A DNA stretch of 64,000 bases from Bilifractor porci (GTDB taxonomy: Bacteria > Bacillota > Clostridia > Lachnospirales > Lachnospiraceae): the NCBI RefSeq assembly GCF_009696005.1, contig NZ_VUMV01000002.1, positions 1 through 64,000 of the forward strand, read 5' to 3'. The position numbers were made by a program, and so were the translations under genes. The notes beneath the pieces were generated by a model. It saw only the letters and a program-made list of their open reading frames with translations. It did no database searches and was not told where the DNA came from. Below are positions 17,565 through 26,371 of the stretch, piece by piece (position 1 is the first letter of the stretch; every line of letters begins with the position of its first letter).

Positions 17565-18318
17565 ACCGGACAGAGATGCGGGGCTGAAAGAGGGCGAGCA
17601 TCTGGATGATCTGCAGAACGGATATTGGATCATCCAGGCGGAAAAAGGGTTCCGTTATGGTATTGATGCTGTCCTCCTCTCCGGTTACGCGAACGTGAAA
17701 AAGGGAGACAGGGTTCTGGATCTGGGAACCGGAACAGGAATTATTCCCATTCTGCTTGCGGCAAAAACAGAGGGCCGGACTTTTACCGGGCTGGAGATCC
17801 AGAAAAAATCTGCCGATATGGCGCAGAGAAGCGTCATCCGGAATCATCTGGAGGACAGAGTGAAAATTGTACAGGGGGATATCAGAGAAGCCGTAACCAT
17901 TTTTGGCGCGGCTTCCTTTGATGTCATTGTCAGCAATCCCCCCTATATGATCAGCCGCCACGGGCTGGTCAATCCCGATGAGAGTACGGCGATTGCCAGA
18001 CATGAAATATTATGTACCTTCCGGGAACTGGCGCAGCAGGCGTCCGGGCTTCTGTGTGCAGGCGGAAGGTTCTGTCTGGTTCACAGGCCGTTCCGGCTTG
18101 CGGAGATTATGGATGTTCTGCGGGAGGTCCGGCTGGAGCCGAAGAGAATGCAACTGGTTTATCCTTTTGCGGATAAAGAGCCGAATCTGGTTCTTCTGGA
18201 AGCGTATAAGAACGGACGGCCAAGGCTCCATGTGGATAAGCCGCTCATTGTATACGAAAAACCCGGCGTTTATTCCAGGGATATCTGCAGGATATACGGA
18301 GACGGGAGGCAGGCATGA
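17554..18318 (+). CDS. TrmN6-type tRNA(Val) adenine-N6 methyltransferase
   Basis: A 254-aa Rossmann methyltransferase. The SAM site V-L-D-L-G-T-G-T-G-I-I-P (about residues 51-62) and the adenine N6 motif S-N-P-P-Y (about 128-132) mark the YfiC/YabB family, which methylates A37 of tRNA1(Val). The N-terminal D-x-L-x-x-G-Y-x-I-I-Q and F-x-x-x-x-D-A-V-L-L are also typical. The ATG at 17554 is preceded by AGGTAAAG and lies inside the end of ricT; the reading frame stays open far upstream through the ricT tail but that part is a frame shadow. Confidence 0.88.
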   Translation: MGNKPDRDAGLKEGEHLDDLQNGYWIIQAEKGFRYGIDAVLLSGYANVKKGDRVLDLGTGTGIIPILLAAKTEGRTFTGLEIQKKSADMAQRSVIRNHLEDRVKIVQGDIREAVTIFGAASFDVIVSNPPYMISRHGLVNPDESTAIARHEILCTFRELAQQASGLLCAGGRFCLVHRPFRLAEIMDVLREVRLEPKRMQLVYPFADKEPNLVLLEAYKNGRPRLHVDKPLIVYEKPGVYSRDICRIYGDGRQA

Positions 18319-19169
18319 CCGGAAAACTGATTCTCTGCGCCACGCCCATCGGAAATCTGGGCGATATGACGCCGCGGTGTATCCAGACGCTCCGGGAGGC
18401 GGATCTGATCGCGGCGGAGGATACCAGAAACAGCAGAAAACTGCTGACTCATTTTGACATTCACACGCCGATGACCAGCTATCACGAGTTTAATAAGTAT
18501 GATAAAGCCAGGGAACTGGTGGAAAAAATGCAGCAGGGAGCCGTTGTGGCACTGATTACCGACGCGGGGACGCCCGGTATCTCGGATCCCGGAGAAGTGC
18601 TTACACAGATGGCTGTGGAGGCCGGAATTCCGGTTTCTACAAATCCCGGGGCTGCGGCATTTCTGCAGGCTTTGATTCTTTCCGGGTTTTCCACCAGAAG
18701 ATTCGTGTTTGAGGCATTTCTTCCCCAGGAGAAAAAGGAACAGAGGGAAGTGCTGGATTCTCTGAAAGAGGAGACCAGGACAATGATCCTCTATGAAGCA
18801 CCGCACAGGCTCAGGAAGACACTGGATGTGCTGACCGGCTTACTTGGAGAAGACCGTCCGGCGGCCATCTGCAAGGAGTTGACCAAAAAACATGAAACGG
18901 TGCTCCGGCTGACATTGGGAGAAGCCGTCTCCCAGTTCCGGGAGGAAGAACCCAGAGGCGAGTATGTCATTGTCATCCGGGGAAAGGATCCGGAACAGAA
19001 AAAGGCGGAACAGCAGGCCGTCTGGCAGCAGCTTGGCATCGAAGAACATATGCAGCGGTATCTGGACGAAGGCCTGGATAAGAAAACAGCGATGAAAAAG
19101 GTGGCAGCGGACCGAGGAGTTTCCAAACGGGACATTTATGCGGCGCTGAACCGGAAACAGCAGTCCTAA
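18315..19169 (+). CDS. rsmI: 16S rRNA (cytidine1402-2'-O)-methyltransferase
   Basis: A 284-aa enzyme that 2'-O-methylates C1402 in the ribosomal decoding centre using SAM. The tetrapyrrole-methylase fold is recognised from L-C-A-T-P-I-G-N-L-G-D, A-E-D-T-R-N-S, T-D-A-G-T-P-G-I-S-D-P-G and N-P-G-A-A-A at the usual spacing. The C-terminal ~60 residues form the extra helical domain of the family. Its ATG overlaps the trmN6 stop by 4 bp, making it the last gene of the holB cluster. Confidence 0.95.
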   Translation: MTGKLILCATPIGNLGDMTPRCIQTLREADLIAAEDTRNSRKLLTHFDIHTPMTSYHEFNKYDKARELVEKMQQGAVVALITDAGTPGISDPGEVLTQMAVEAGIPVSTNPGAAAFLQALILSGFSTRRFVFEAFLPQEKKEQREVLDSLKEETRTMILYEAPHRLRKTLDVLTGLLGEDRPAAICKELTKKHETVLRLTLGEAVSQFREEEPRGEYVIVIRGKDPEQKKAEQQAVWQQLGIEEHMQRYLDEGLDKKTAMKKVAADRGVSKRDIYAALNRKQQS

Positions 19170-19196
19170 AGCCTCGATAGGATCAAAATTTCTATC

Positions 19197-19224
19197 TTGA
19201 CATATGGCGGAAGTATGGTATTCT
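19197..19224 (+). promoter_or_regulatory. Promoter of the C39-like peptidase gene
   Basis: A consensus TTGACA and TATTCT with 16 bp between. The predicted start of transcription is near 19231. Confidence 0.65.
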
Positions 19225-19230
19225 TTGTAA

Positions 19231-19333
19231 TCATAGCAAAGCCTACAGGTTATCTAGGAAATAGCCCCGGGCGCCGGTATGCGTCAGCAGGCGGCTTTGT
19301 GATGTGAGAGCTTTTTGAGGGGGAGACAGCAGG
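19231..19333 (+). promoter_or_regulatory. Structured 5' leader, class unknown
   Basis: The ~100-nt leader opens with CAAAGCC (19237-19243), which pairs perfectly with GGCTTTG (19293-19299), closing a ~50-nt domain with a CCCCGGGCGCCGG stretch. The layout is riboswitch-like. GCAAAGCC recalls part of the GEMM (cyclic dinucleotide) consensus, but the GGCAAACC partner segment is missing, so no class is assigned. Confidence 0.4.
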
Positions 19334-19936
19334 ATGAGGACACCACTCAGATATCAGGCGACCGAGTATGACTGTGGTCCTACGGCCGTCCTGAACGCAA
19401 TTACCTATCTGTATTCAACGGAAGAAATTCCTCCGGATTTTGTTAAGGCAGTCTATAATTACGGCTTGGATGAATACAATGACCTGGGCTGTCCGGGAAG
19501 GCACGGGACCTCTCAGGCGGCCATCCGCTTTATGACGGAATGGTTTAATAATTACGCGAAGTGTACGGGCTATCCCCTTCGGTGTGAGTATTATCAGGGA
19601 GAGGATGTCCACATGAAGGAGAATTCCCAGCTTGTTGCCTGTCTGGAACAGGGAGGGGTGGCGGTCGTCCGGTGCATTCTGGAGTGCGAGCATTACATCA
19701 CCCTGACGGGCATTGACAGTGAGTATGTGCATGTGTTTGATCCGTATTTCTGGGATATGGATTTTGGAAAAAAGGGGATTATCCGTGTGACAGACAAGCC
19801 CTTTGAGATGAACCGGAAAATATCCAGAAACATCATGGACTGTACGGATGACTGCGATTATTCTTTTTGCAAGACAGAAAACCGCACGGCCATGTTGATA
19901 TATAAGACAGGGAAAGGAAAGGTACTTCTTCCCTGA
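19334..19936 (+). CDS. C39-like cysteine peptidase domain protein
   Basis: A 200-aa soluble protein with the papain-like C39 layout: Q8 (oxyanion) and C14 in Y-Q-A-T-E-Y-D-C-G-P-T-A, H120 in E-H-Y-I-T-L-T-G-I, and D136 in V-F-D-P-Y. C39 domains remove double-glycine leaders when fused to ABC exporters; here the domain is free-standing, has no signal peptide or membrane segment, and carries several extra cysteines. It lies 82 bp before an oligopeptide transporter gene set, with no terminator between, so the two may be co-expressed. Its substrate is unknown. Confidence 0.75.
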   Translation: MRTPLRYQATEYDCGPTAVLNAITYLYSTEEIPPDFVKAVYNYGLDEYNDLGCPGRHGTSQAAIRFMTEWFNNYAKCTGYPLRCEYYQGEDVHMKENSQLVACLEQGGVAVVRCILECEHYITLTGIDSEYVHVFDPYFWDMDFGKKGIIRVTDKPFEMNRKISRNIMDCTDDCDYSFCKTENRTAMLIYKTGKGKVLLP

Positions 19937-20018
19937 AAAAGAGGCTGTCACGGCGGGAGAGATACGCGGCAGTTTGTTACCGGAACGGGTTCCGGCAGAA
20001 TAGGAGGAACAGGGAGCT

Positions 20019-21707
20019 ATGAGAAAGAACGGGAGATGGAAGGAAAAAATACTGGCCGCCGGGCTGGCGCTGGCTATGGCGGCGGGACTTGGCGCCTGCG
20101 GAAGTGCTTCGGGAAGTGCTTCGTCCGGCAGCTCTGTGACGGGAACGTCCGGCGCGGCGGTATCCGGAAGCACAGATGCGGCAGCGGTCCAGACCGGAGA
20201 TGATATTGTCAATATCGCGTTTACCGATACGGTAGGCACGGTAAATCCGCTGAATATGGATGTTACCTTTATCAATTATTACGCAACGAGCATGATGTTT
20301 CTTCCGCTGGTATCTTTTAACAATAAGTATGAGCCGGATTATCTGCTTGCCGAAAGCATCACGACCGATGACAATCAGACCTTCAAGGTGAAGTTAAAGG
20401 ATAACGCGGCCTGGTCCGACGGGGAGCCGGTAACATCCGATGACGTGATTTACACAATCCTGAAGTTTACCTGCCCGGCGGTCGCGAATCCTAATTTTGA
20501 TTTCACACCTTTCAAGGGCTTTAATGACGACGGAACCTCACCGGAGGGGGCGACAGAAATCGAGGGAATCCACAAGACCGATGACAAAAATCTGGAGTTC
20601 ATCTGCAAGGAGCATATGTCCCTTAACACGTTCCTGAATAATGTGGCAACCTGGGTGTGCATTCTTCCCAAACATGCCATTGAGGACATTCCGGACGACC
20701 AGCTTTTGACGGACAGCTGGTTCAGCCATCCGGACGTTGTGGACGGGCCTTATTTCCTGGATGATTACGATCCGGCACATTATGTCTCTTACCATGCCAA
20801 TGAAAACTATTTTGAGGGAGCCCCGAAAATTCCGAAAATCAATTTCCGGATTATGCAGGGAAGTGAAATTCTTGCCGGACTGAAGTCCGGGGAGATCGAC
20901 ATGGTACATCCCTCCAGCTCGATTCCGATTGAGGACCGCGAGGCGGTAGAAAATCTGGAAGGCTTTACCACAAAATACACAGACAACATTATTAACGAGA
21001 TGACGCTGTTCAATACCAGCAAGGAATACCTGTCCGATCCCAAGGTGCGCCAGGCTATCATTTACGCCATTGACAGAGACACGATTGTGAAGCAGCTTCT
21101 GAACGGGCAGGGTGAGGTGACCGACGGATTTATCTGCTCCGGAAGCCCCTTCTATAATGAGGGCAAAACGAAGCTCTCCTATGATCCGGAAAAGGCAAAA
21201 CAGCTTCTGGAAGAAGCAGGCTGGGACAGCTCGCAGACCCTGCAGTATTATGTGAGCTCCAGTGATTCTACCGCGGTGAAAGCGGCCCAGCTGGTCCAGC
21301 AGTATCTGCAGAATGTAGGCGTAAAAATAGAGATCAATACCGTGGATTTTGCGACACTGATGACAATCGGCGGCACAGATGAGGAGGATTTCTTCTCCGT
21401 GCAGTATACGATCACTCCGAACGATTACTGGGCGGATATCAAAAATCTGATTGATGTACAGGACTTCAGCTGGTCCGGCGGCTATTACAATGAAAAGGTG
21501 GATGCGGATCTGGCCAAGACACAGGAGACCACAGACGATACGGAGCTGAAAAACCTGTATAACGAAATCGAGGAGCAGGTGATTGAGGACGCGCCGATGT
21601 TCCCCATGTATTTCCAGAGTAATCTGGGCGTGGTCAGCGACAGGCTGAAAAACGTGACGCCAAGTTTTTACGGGGCTTTTGACAACATCCAGGAATGGAG
21701 CGTATAA
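20019..21707 (+). CDS. Oligopeptide ABC transporter substrate-binding lipoprotein
   Basis: A 562-aa family 5 extracellular solute-binding protein (OppA/DppA type). The N-terminal signal ends in a lipobox L-G-A-C with the lipid-modified Cys at about residue 27, followed by a Ser/Gly/Ala-rich linker of about 30 residues. The conserved W-S-D-G-E-P-V-T-S-D-D-V and D-P-x-V-R-Q-A-I-x-Y-A-I-D-R segments identify the family. It would capture peptides outside the cell and hand them to the permeases encoded at 23904-25712. The gene has an AGGAGG site and is followed by a hairpin and a second promoter before the ATPase genes. Confidence 0.9.
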   Translation: MRKNGRWKEKILAAGLALAMAAGLGACGSASGSASSGSSVTGTSGAAVSGSTDAAAVQTGDDIVNIAFTDTVGTVNPLNMDVTFINYYATSMMFLPLVSFNNKYEPDYLLAESITTDDNQTFKVKLKDNAAWSDGEPVTSDDVIYTILKFTCPAVANPNFDFTPFKGFNDDGTSPEGATEIEGIHKTDDKNLEFICKEHMSLNTFLNNVATWVCILPKHAIEDIPDDQLLTDSWFSHPDVVDGPYFLDDYDPAHYVSYHANENYFEGAPKIPKINFRIMQGSEILAGLKSGEIDMVHPSSSIPIEDREAVENLEGFTTKYTDNIINEMTLFNTSKEYLSDPKVRQAIIYAIDRDTIVKQLLNGQGEVTDGFICSGSPFYNEGKTKLSYDPEKAKQLLEEAGWDSSQTLQYYVSSSDSTAVKAAQLVQQYLQNVGVKIEINTVDFATLMTIGGTDEEDFFSVQYTITPNDYWADIKNLIDVQDFSWSGGYYNEKVDADLAKTQETTDDTELKNLYNEIEEQVIEDAPMFPMYFQSNLGVVSDRLKNVTPSFYGAFDNIQEWSV

Positions 21708-21723
21708 AAAGAGAAGTATGATT

Positions 21724-21757
21724 CAGAGCGCCAGGGGCACTGCCTTTGGCGCTCTGT
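21724..21757 (+). terminator. Hairpin after the oppA-like gene
   Basis: CAGAGCGCCA pairs with TGGCGCTCTG, extended inside by GGGC/GCCT-type pairs. No real T-run follows, so it may protect the 3' end of the binding-protein mRNA rather than fully terminate. Confidence 0.55.
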
Positions 21758-21767
21758 TAAGATAGAG

Positions 21768-21796
21768 TTGTATGCGGCGGTTCGATATGCTACAAT
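21768..21796 (+). promoter_or_regulatory. Internal promoter before oppD
   Basis: TTGTAT and TGC-TACAAT (extended -10) have a 17-bp spacing. This would allow the transporter core to be expressed separately from its binding protein. Confidence 0.65.
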
Positions 21797-21852
21797 CGCG
21801 GAAGCCAGTTTCGGGAAGAGCGGGAAAGCAGGAATAGAGGAAGGAATTGTTC

Positions 21853-22842
21853 ATGGAAGAGCCGGTATTAGAGGTAAAAAACCTGCGTGTTGGTTTCAGA
21901 AGTGATTTTGGGGAAAGAATTGTCACGGATGATGTCTGCTTTCATATCAATAAAGGAGAAATGCTTGGCATTGTAGGGGAATCCGGATGCGGGAAAAGCG
22001 TCTCCTGCCTTGCGGTGATGGGGCTGTTAACTGCCAACGGATATGTGAAGCAGGGACAGGCGCTTTTTGACGGGAAGGATCTTCTGTCCATTCCGGAAAA
22101 AGAACTGGACAGGATAAGGGGAAAGGATCTTTCCATGATTTTTCAGGACGCGCTGGCAAGCCTGAATCCGGCTTTTACGGTGGGAAACCAGATCACAGAG
22201 GTTCTTCGGAAGCACCTGCATATGACCAAAAAAGAAGCGGAAAAAAGAGCGGTTGTTCTTCTTCACCAGGTCGGTATTCCGGATCCGGTTTCGGCGTCCC
22301 GGAGATATCCCAACGAGCTTTCCGGAGGAATGCGGCAGAGGGTCATGATTGCCATGGCGCTGTCCTGCAGTCCGAAGCTTTTAATTGCAGACGAACCGAC
22401 AACCGCGCTGGATGTGACCATTCAGGCGCAGATTATGCAGCTGATTCAGAAAATCCGGGACGACCTCCATATGTCGATGATCCTGATCACGCACGACATC
22501 GGGCTGATGGCGCAGATGGCGGATCGCGTAATGGTTATGTACGCGGGGCAGTTTATTGAAGAGGCAGATGTGTTTGAACTGTTCCGGAATCCTCTTCACC
22601 CGTATACAAGGGCGCTGCTGGCAGCGGCTCCCGGCATTGACGACGCAAAAGACCGGAAACTGGCCTCGATCCGGGGAACTGTCCCGGAGACTTATTGGGA
22701 TATTACCGGATGCAGGTTCTGTGGCCGCTGTCCCTATGCGCAGGAGGCCTGCCGCGAAAAGCAGGAGATGCCGGAGCTCTCGGCAGGGCATTATGTAAGG
22801 TGCTGCAGGGCAGGAGAACTGGCAAAGAAGGAACAGAAGTAG
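21853..22842 (+). CDS. Oligopeptide ABC transporter ATP-binding protein OppD-type
   Basis: A 329-aa ATPase of the peptide/nickel importer group. Walker A G-E-S-G-C-G-K-S, Q-loop, signature L-S-G-G-M-R-Q-R and Walker B L-L-I-A-D-E-P-T are intact. The C-terminal extension has the oligopeptide-transporter cysteines C-R-F-C-G-R-C-P-Y-A, with a later cysteine in E-A-C-R; in this family these can bind an Fe-S cluster. The ATG at 21853 with AGGAAGG upstream is favoured over TTG 21847. It pairs with the downstream OppF-type ATPase. Confidence 0.92.
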   Translation: MEEPVLEVKNLRVGFRSDFGERIVTDDVCFHINKGEMLGIVGESGCGKSVSCLAVMGLLTANGYVKQGQALFDGKDLLSIPEKELDRIRGKDLSMIFQDALASLNPAFTVGNQITEVLRKHLHMTKKEAEKRAVVLLHQVGIPDPVSASRRYPNELSGGMRQRVMIAMALSCSPKLLIADEPTTALDVTIQAQIMQLIQKIRDDLHMSMILITHDIGLMAQMADRVMVMYAGQFIEEADVFELFRNPLHPYTRALLAAAPGIDDAKDRKLASIRGTVPETYWDITGCRFCGRCPYAQEACREKQEMPELSAGHYVRCCRAGELAKKEQK

Positions 22843-22866
22843 ATTGCGGGGCAGAGGACGGAGCAC

Positions 22867-23907
22867 ATGGAGCAAGAACAGGGAAAGGAAAAAGAACCGA
22901 TACTTCAGGTTCGGGATCTGGTGAAATATTATCCGCAGGCAAATACGGCGCTGCTTCCGAGGAACCGCCGGCTTCTGCACGCGGTGGACGGCGTCAGCTT
23001 TGAGCTTTTCCAGGGAGAGACCCTGGGACTGGTAGGGGAGTCCGGATGCGGAAAGTCAACGGTCGGGAGAATGCTGGTGGGAATTGAAAAGCCAACGTCC
23101 GGCGAGATCCTGTATAAAAAGAAGGATCTGGTCCATATGCCGGGCGGAGAGCTTCGGGGAATCCGCACGGAGCTGCAGATGGTCTTTCAGGATTCCTATG
23201 CCTCTCTGAATCCCCGGAAGAGAGTCTGCGACATTCTTGCGGCGCCCATGCTGTATCATCACATGGCAGAGAAGGCGGATGTAAACCGCAGGATTGAACA
23301 GCTGCTGGAACAGGTGGGACTGCCGAAAAATGCCGGCAGGCGTTACCCCTATGAATTTTCCGGGGGACAGAGGCAGCGAATTTCCATCGCGCGGGCGCTG
23401 TCCCTGAATCCGGGTCTGATTGTCTGTGACGAACCGGTGTCTGCCCTGGATATGTCGATTCAGGCGCAGATTCTGAATCTGCTGAAGGAACTCCAGGATG
23501 AGCTGGGGGTCACGTATCTGTTCATTGCCCACGGCCTGGGAGCCGTCCACTATGTCAGTCAGCGGATTGCCGTGATGTATCTGGGGAAAATTGTCGAGAT
23601 CGGGCCGGGAACCGAAGTTTTCCGGAATCCGAGACATCCGTATGCGCAGATGCTGATTTCCGCGGTTCCTGTCGCGGATCCGACCAAAAGGACGCTTACC
23701 CGGACAGAAATAGAAGGGGAGGTTCCATCCGCCGTTGACCTGCCGAAAGGGTGCCGTTTTGCCTCCCGATGTCCGTATGCCACGGATCGCTGCTGGATGA
23801 GCGAGCCGGAAATGCGGCACACGGAAGCGCCGGGGGAACCGCCGCATCTGGCGGCATGCTTTGAGTGGGAAAGGATAGCCGCGGGCGGAAAGGAGGACCG
23901 GTCATGA
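22867..23907 (+). CDS. Oligopeptide ABC transporter ATP-binding protein OppF-type
   Basis: A 346-aa ATPase, second of the pair. Walker A G-E-S-G-C-G-K-S-T, signature F-S-G-G-Q-R-Q-R and Walker B L-I-V-C-D-E-P-V are clear, and the C-terminal G-C-R-F-A-S-R-C-P-Y segment matches the peptide-transporter extension. The N-terminal lysine/glutamate-rich 15 residues precede the first strand. Its stop overlaps the permease ATG by 4 bp. Confidence 0.92.
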   Translation: MEQEQGKEKEPILQVRDLVKYYPQANTALLPRNRRLLHAVDGVSFELFQGETLGLVGESGCGKSTVGRMLVGIEKPTSGEILYKKKDLVHMPGGELRGIRTELQMVFQDSYASLNPRKRVCDILAAPMLYHHMAEKADVNRRIEQLLEQVGLPKNAGRRYPYEFSGGQRQRISIARALSLNPGLIVCDEPVSALDMSIQAQILNLLKELQDELGVTYLFIAHGLGAVHYVSQRIAVMYLGKIVEIGPGTEVFRNPRHPYAQMLISAVPVADPTKRTLTRTEIEGEVPSAVDLPKGCRFASRCPYATDRCWMSEPEMRHTEAPGEPPHLAACFEWERIAAGGKEDRS

Positions 23908-24851
23908 CCAAATATATTGTCAAACGCGTTTTGATTGCGGTTGTGGTCCTGCTGGGCATTACCGTTGTCGATTTCTGGATCATGACGCTGATCGGAAATC
24001 CGATCGAAATTATGAGTGGGGGGCCGAAGGTCTCCAAGGTGATGCTGCAGAGAAGGGCAGAGACGCTGGGGCTGGATAAACCGATAATTGTCCAGTATTT
24101 CAGCTGGCTGGGGCAGGTTCTTCACGGAAATCTGGGATATTCCTACAAGGATTATCAGCCGGTATCGGCCCAGATTGCTTCCCATCTGGGACCGACGCTC
24201 ATTCTGACGGGTTCTGCCCTGGTCCTCAGTATGCTGATTGCCATCTTCGGGGGAATCTACAGCGCGCTGCATCCCCATAAAAAAAGCGATTACACGATTG
24301 TCACACTGTCCTTCCTGGGACAGAGCATACCGGGATTCTTTCTCGCGCTGATTTTGATCTATCTGTTTTCCGTGAAACTGGGCTGGCTGCCGTCCAACGG
24401 CATGAGGGAGCTGGGAACAGCGGGAAACGGCGTACAGCTCCGTTATCTGATTCTGCCCTGCATTGTGCTTGCCGTAAGCATGGCAGGAAGGAACATCCGT
24501 TACATCCGGTCTGCCATGCTGGAAATTCTGAACAAGGATTATCTGCGGACGGCGAAGGGAAAAGGAATCGGCCGGCGAATGGTGATCTATAAGCATGCGC
24601 TCCGGAACGCGCTGATTCCCATCATCACGGTAATCGGGATGGAAATTCCCGGGCTTTTCGGCGGATCTATTATCGTGGAACAGGTATTTTCCTGGCCGGG
24701 GCTGGGCCTTCTGACCATGAATGCCGTGCTGGCCAGGGATTATCCCGTTATTATGGGCGTATGCCTGCTTTCGGCAGTTGTTGTTCTTGCGGCCAATCTG
24801 GTAACAGATATTCTGTATGCTGTGGCGGATCCCACAGTTCGTTATGAGTGA
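23904..24851 (+). CDS. Oligopeptide ABC transporter permease OppB-type
   Basis: A 315-aa inner-membrane permease. About six membrane helices, the first at residues 8-28, and the cytoplasmic EAA-like loop around R-T-A-K-G-K-G-I-G that contacts the ATPases. The ending A-V-A-D-P-T-V-R-Y is the usual OppB C-terminus. The ATG at 23904 is fixed by AGGAGG and overlaps the oppF stop (ATGA). Confidence 0.92.
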   Translation: MTKYIVKRVLIAVVVLLGITVVDFWIMTLIGNPIEIMSGGPKVSKVMLQRRAETLGLDKPIIVQYFSWLGQVLHGNLGYSYKDYQPVSAQIASHLGPTLILTGSALVLSMLIAIFGGIYSALHPHKKSDYTIVTLSFLGQSIPGFFLALILIYLFSVKLGWLPSNGMRELGTAGNGVQLRYLILPCIVLAVSMAGRNIRYIRSAMLEILNKDYLRTAKGKGIGRRMVIYKHALRNALIPIITVIGMEIPGLFGGSIIVEQVFSWPGLGLLTMNAVLARDYPVIMGVCLLSAVVVLAANLVTDILYAVADPTVRYE

Positions 24852-24863
24852 CGGAGGAATCAT

Positions 24864-25712
24864 ATGGAAGAAAGTTATCTGCAGTCCGTCATCCGGCGGT
24901 TCAGACATCATAAGGCTGGGGTAGTCAGCTTCTGGATTGTGGCTGTTATCATTGTTCTGGCGCTGCTGGCGCCGGTGCTGGCACCGTATGGCCCGCAGGA
25001 AATCACATCTGAATTTTCCGCGGCTCCCAGCCTGAAGCACCTGCTGGGAACCGATCAGATCGGCAGGGACGTACTCTCCCGGCTGCTGTACGGCACCAGG
25101 GTTTCCCTGTTTGTAGGGTTTATGGCCACGGTCATTTCCACTATGCTGGGAGTACTCCTGGGACTTCTTGCCGGCTACGTGGGAGGCGCCCTGGATATGA
25201 TACTCATGCGGTTTACCGATATGGTCATGTCTTTTCCGTACATTCTCCTGATCCTTGTGGCCAGCGTTATTTTCAAGCCCGGACTCTGGAGTATCATTCT
25301 GATTTTCGGTTTTGTGGACTGGCCGGGAGTCGCCCGCCTGGTCCGGGGAAGCATTCTGTCGATCAAAGAGCAGGATTACGTCAAAAGCAGCCAGATTGCC
25401 GGGATGCCACGTTCCTATATCCTTTTTTCCGATATTCTTCCCAATGTTATGACGAATATCCTGGTCTTTGCAACAACCGTCATGGCGACATCCATTCTGG
25501 ATGAAGCGGCGCTCAGCTTTCTGGGGATGGGGATACAGCCCCCGGCGGCAAGCCTGGGCAATATGCTGAACGGTGCCGAATCCGTAACCGTGCTTACGGG
25601 CATGCCGTGGCTCTGGATCAGTCCCGGACTGGTCATTATCATCCTGGTCGTCTGCGTCAACTTTGTCGGAGACGCGCTGCGGGACGCACTGGATCCGACG
25701 GCGGTTGTCTGA
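24864..25712 (+). CDS. Oligopeptide ABC transporter permease OppC-type
   Basis: A 282-aa inner-membrane permease. The N-terminal cytoplasmic stretch and first helix (about 20-42) precede the G-T-D-Q-I-G-R-D-V-x-S-R motif typical of OppC/DppC, and the EAA-type loop contains Q-I-A-G-M-P. The end G-D-A-L-R-D-A-L-D-P is canonical. It closes the A-D-F-B-C gene order, which differs from the classic A-B-C-D-F. Confidence 0.92.
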   Translation: MEESYLQSVIRRFRHHKAGVVSFWIVAVIIVLALLAPVLAPYGPQEITSEFSAAPSLKHLLGTDQIGRDVLSRLLYGTRVSLFVGFMATVISTMLGVLLGLLAGYVGGALDMILMRFTDMVMSFPYILLILVASVIFKPGLWSIILIFGFVDWPGVARLVRGSILSIKEQDYVKSSQIAGMPRSYILFSDILPNVMTNILVFATTVMATSILDEAALSFLGMGIQPPAASLGNMLNGAESVTVLTGMPWLWISPGLVIIILVVCVNFVGDALRDALDPTAVV

Positions 25713-25733
25713 CGCTGAAAGGGGGTACATTCG

Positions 25734-25762
25734 TTGCATTTGCCCCCTGCAGTTGCTATAAT
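25734..25762 (+). promoter_or_regulatory. Promoter of hpf-secA
   Basis: TTGCAT and a perfect TGC-TATAAT (extended) with 17-bp spacing, 50 bp before hpf. Confidence 0.8.
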
Positions 25763-25812
25763 ACCCTTATTCCATTAGGGGATTTTAAGCCCCATGAAAG
25801 GAGAAACTGCTT

Positions 25813-26340
25813 ATGAAGATCACAATCAGCGGTAAAAATATTGATGTAACACCGGGACTGCGTCAGACGGTCAATGAAAAACTTGGAAAACTGGATCGCT
25901 ACTTCACTCCGGACACACAGGTGAATGTAACACTGAGTGTAGAGAAGGAGAGACATAAAATCGAGGTGACCATTCCCGTAAAAGGAAGAATTATCCGTTC
26001 GGAGCAGGTCAGCAATGACATGTATGTCTCGATTGACCTGGTAGAAGAGGTAATAGAGAGACAGCTCCGGAAATACAAGAACAAGATTATCGATAAAAAG
26101 CAGAGCGCAGAGAACTTCCAGAAGGCTTACGTGGACAACGATTATCTGGAGAATGAAGAGATCCGGATTGTCAGAACCAAAAAATTTGATATTAAGCCGA
26201 TGTACCCGGAGGACGCCTGCGTTCAGATGGAGCTGCTGGGGCATAATTTCTTCGTCTTCATGAACGCGGATACCGATCAGGTAAACGTCGTTTACAAGAG
26301 GAAGGGAAATACCTACGGCCTGATTGAGCCGGAAAGCTGA
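25813..26340 (+). CDS. hpf: Ribosome hibernation promoting factor, long form
   Basis: A 175-aa protein that dimerises 70S ribosomes into inactive 100S particles in slow growth. The N-terminal ~100 residues are the beta-alpha-beta-beta-beta-alpha ribosome-binding domain (M-K-I-T-I-S-G-K-N-I-D-V-T), and residues ~120-172 form the short dimerisation domain (R-x-K-x-F-D-I-K-P-M and E-A/D-C-V-Q-M-E-L-L-G-H-x-F-F-V-F-x-N). Length fits the long form of Gram-positives. It lies directly before secA, as is common in Firmicutes. Confidence 0.95.
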   Translation: MKITISGKNIDVTPGLRQTVNEKLGKLDRYFTPDTQVNVTLSVEKERHKIEVTIPVKGRIIRSEQVSNDMYVSIDLVEEVIERQLRKYKNKIIDKKQSAENFQKAYVDNDYLENEEIRIVRTKKFDIKPMYPEDACVQMELLGHNFFVFMNADTDQVNVVYKRKGNTYGLIEPES

Positions 26341-26371
26341 AGCAGTCAAGAAGGGAGCACCACTTTAATTT

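Noticed and set aside
19237-19299. Assignment of the leader as a cyclic-di-GMP (GEMM) riboswitch
   Set aside because: Only the GCAAAGCC word matches; the GGCAAACC segment and the distal receptor stem are missing.
23559-25739. A 726-codon open frame on the minus strand across oppF-oppB-oppC
   Set aside because: Rich in His, Gln, Asn and Arg in a way typical of antisense frames over GC-biased genes; the plus-strand genes are clear ABC transporter components.
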